Source: UBA5018 sp044375975
Lineage (GTDB): Bacteria; Cyanobacteriota; Cyanobacteriia; PCC-6307; Cyanobiaceae
Reading direction: 5' to 3'
Length of the DNA stretch: 20,515 bases
NCBI GenBank assembly: GCA_044375975.1
Contig: JBILLQ010000060.1
Location: forward strand, 1-20,515
Under the pieces are notes generated by a model, which did no database searches, was not told the DNA's origin, and saw nothing but the letters and a program-made list of their open reading frames with translations. The translations under genes were made by a program, and so were the position numbers. Below, piece after piece: positions 20,089 through 20,515 of the stretch. Each line of letters begins with the position of its first letter. Within the stretch, counting starts at the first letter, position 1.

Positions 20089-20280
20089 TCATCTGCCGAC
20101 GTGGATACCGCGAATCGAATCGAGAATGCCAAAGACGTTGAGCAACCAGATGATCACGACAACAACGACAACACCATTGAGAATCCTTCGGATCTGGCGA
20201 TCCATGGGGATGTAGTTGTTCACCAACCACAGCAGAACCCCGACGACAATCAGGGTGATTACCAGTGAGATCAGATCCAT
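20089..20280 (-). CDS. Small membrane protein of the Thivi_2564 type
   Basis: This 63-residue protein is almost entirely two hydrophobic helices: LISLVITLIVVGVLLWLVNN (residues ~3-22) and ILNGVVVVVVIIWLLNVFGI (~33-52), separated by the short polar loop YIPMDRQIRR. The pattern 'VGVLLWLVNNYIPMD' followed by a second helix ending 'WLLNVFG' matches the small Thivi_2564-type membrane family, whose function is unknown. It has the best Shine-Dalgarno site I found in the window (AAGGAG, eight bases upstream), which supports both the start and good expression. It appears to stand alone between the region after tRNA-Arg and the window edge. Confidence 0.85.
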   Translation of the reverse strand: MDLISLVITLIVVGVLLWLVNNYIPMDRQIRRILNGVVVVVVIIWLLNVFGILDSIRGIHVGR

Positions 20281-20288
20281 CGTGTTTT

Positions 20289-20294
20289 CTCCTT
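20289..20294 (-). promoter_or_regulatory. Strong Shine-Dalgarno site
   Basis: On the minus strand AAGGAG lies eight bases before the ATG at 20280. It fixes the start of the Thivi_2564-type gene and stands out in a window where most genes lack such a site. Confidence 0.8.
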
Positions 20295-20344
20295 TTTAGC
20301 TGTGCTTATTTGGTGAAAGTGTGGCCCGGCTGTTGCTGACGGTG

Positions 20345-20364
20345 AATGGGGAAGCTCCCCCATT
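20345..20364. other. Short hairpin upstream of the Thivi_2564-type gene
   Basis: AATGGGG (20345-20351) and CCCCATT (20358-20364) are exact reverse complements around AAGCTC. It is in the probable promoter or leader region of the leftward gene, about 65 bp before its start. Role unknown. Confidence 0.4.
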
Positions 20365-20515
20365 GAGGCGGAATGCGCATCAGGTGGCAGGCTGACTGAC
20401 CGACACATTCCTGAGAACCCTTGCAACAGCATGGGTCTCAAGTCATTGGGTGGGCGGGGAGCCATGGGAGCGTGGGGCTGCGAAACCAAGCCAATCCCCC
20501 GTGGATCCCCAGACC

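Noticed and set aside
20271..20489. A 72-codon minus-strand frame upstream of the Thivi_2564-type gene
   Set aside because: It overlaps that gene's start and its Shine-Dalgarno site, and the translation has no recognisable features.

Overview
The window reads as a piece of chromosome from a picocyanobacterium of the Synechococcus/Cyanobium type (alpha-cyanobacteria). This is inferred from the look of the proteins (the PNPase N-terminus, RseP, the long S14 form, the small Thivi_2564-type and DUF6447-type proteins), from the gene neighbourhoods tpiA-folP and serS-rseP-rpsN-pnp, from the GC-rich coding sequence, and from the near absence of good Shine-Dalgarno sites. No phage, insertion sequence, CRISPR array or replication origin was seen.

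Layout. 0.3-2.7 kb, minus strand: an MsbA-like ABC exporter followed by two small proteins (DUF4177-like and DUF6447-like). 2.7-5.2 kb, plus strand: a small S4 RNA-binding protein, triosephosphate isomerase (tpiA) and dihydropteroate synthase (folP). 5.3-7.7 kb, minus strand: four minor-pilin-like genes downstream of lepA, visibly more AT-rich than their neighbours. 7.9-9.7 kb, minus strand: lepA. 9.9-15.7 kb, plus strand: nfu, serS, rseP, rpsN and pnp, with clear intrinsic terminators after rpsN and pnp. 15.7-16.2 kb: a gene-free stretch rich in inverted repeats. 16.2-18.4 kb: divergent cysQ and rsmI, then a small two-helix membrane protein. 18.4-19.6 kb, minus strand: a helix-turn-helix protein with a very acidic, repeat-built middle. 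19.65 kb: tRNA-Arg(UCU). 20.1-20.3 kb, minus strand: a Thivi_2564-type membrane protein.

Most genes are housekeeping: glycolysis/Calvin cycle (tpiA), folate (folP), translation (lepA, serS, rpsN, rsmI, tRNA), Fe-S assembly (nfu), RNA decay (pnp), regulated membrane proteolysis (rseP) and sulfur-nucleotide turnover (cysQ). The clearest multi-gene accessory system is the minor-pilin set, which probably contributes tip or assembly subunits of a type IV pilus or pseudopilus.

The most unusual property is repeat structure. Short tandem arrays, each with its own unit (5, 6, 9, 13, 14, 15, 16, 19-22 and 24 bp), occur at many gene boundaries. Several start at or across the stop codon of the upstream gene (S4 gene, tpiA, serS). 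Two hexanucleotide arrays lie in the parts of two prepilin genes that encode the cleaved leader peptides. There are also two long perfect inverted repeats: 21-bp arms after rseP, and 20-bp arms inside the coding sequence of the helix-turn-helix gene. No single undescribed defence or biosynthetic system is evident; the repeat behaviour, the pilin set and the acidic HTH protein are the parts most worth a second look.
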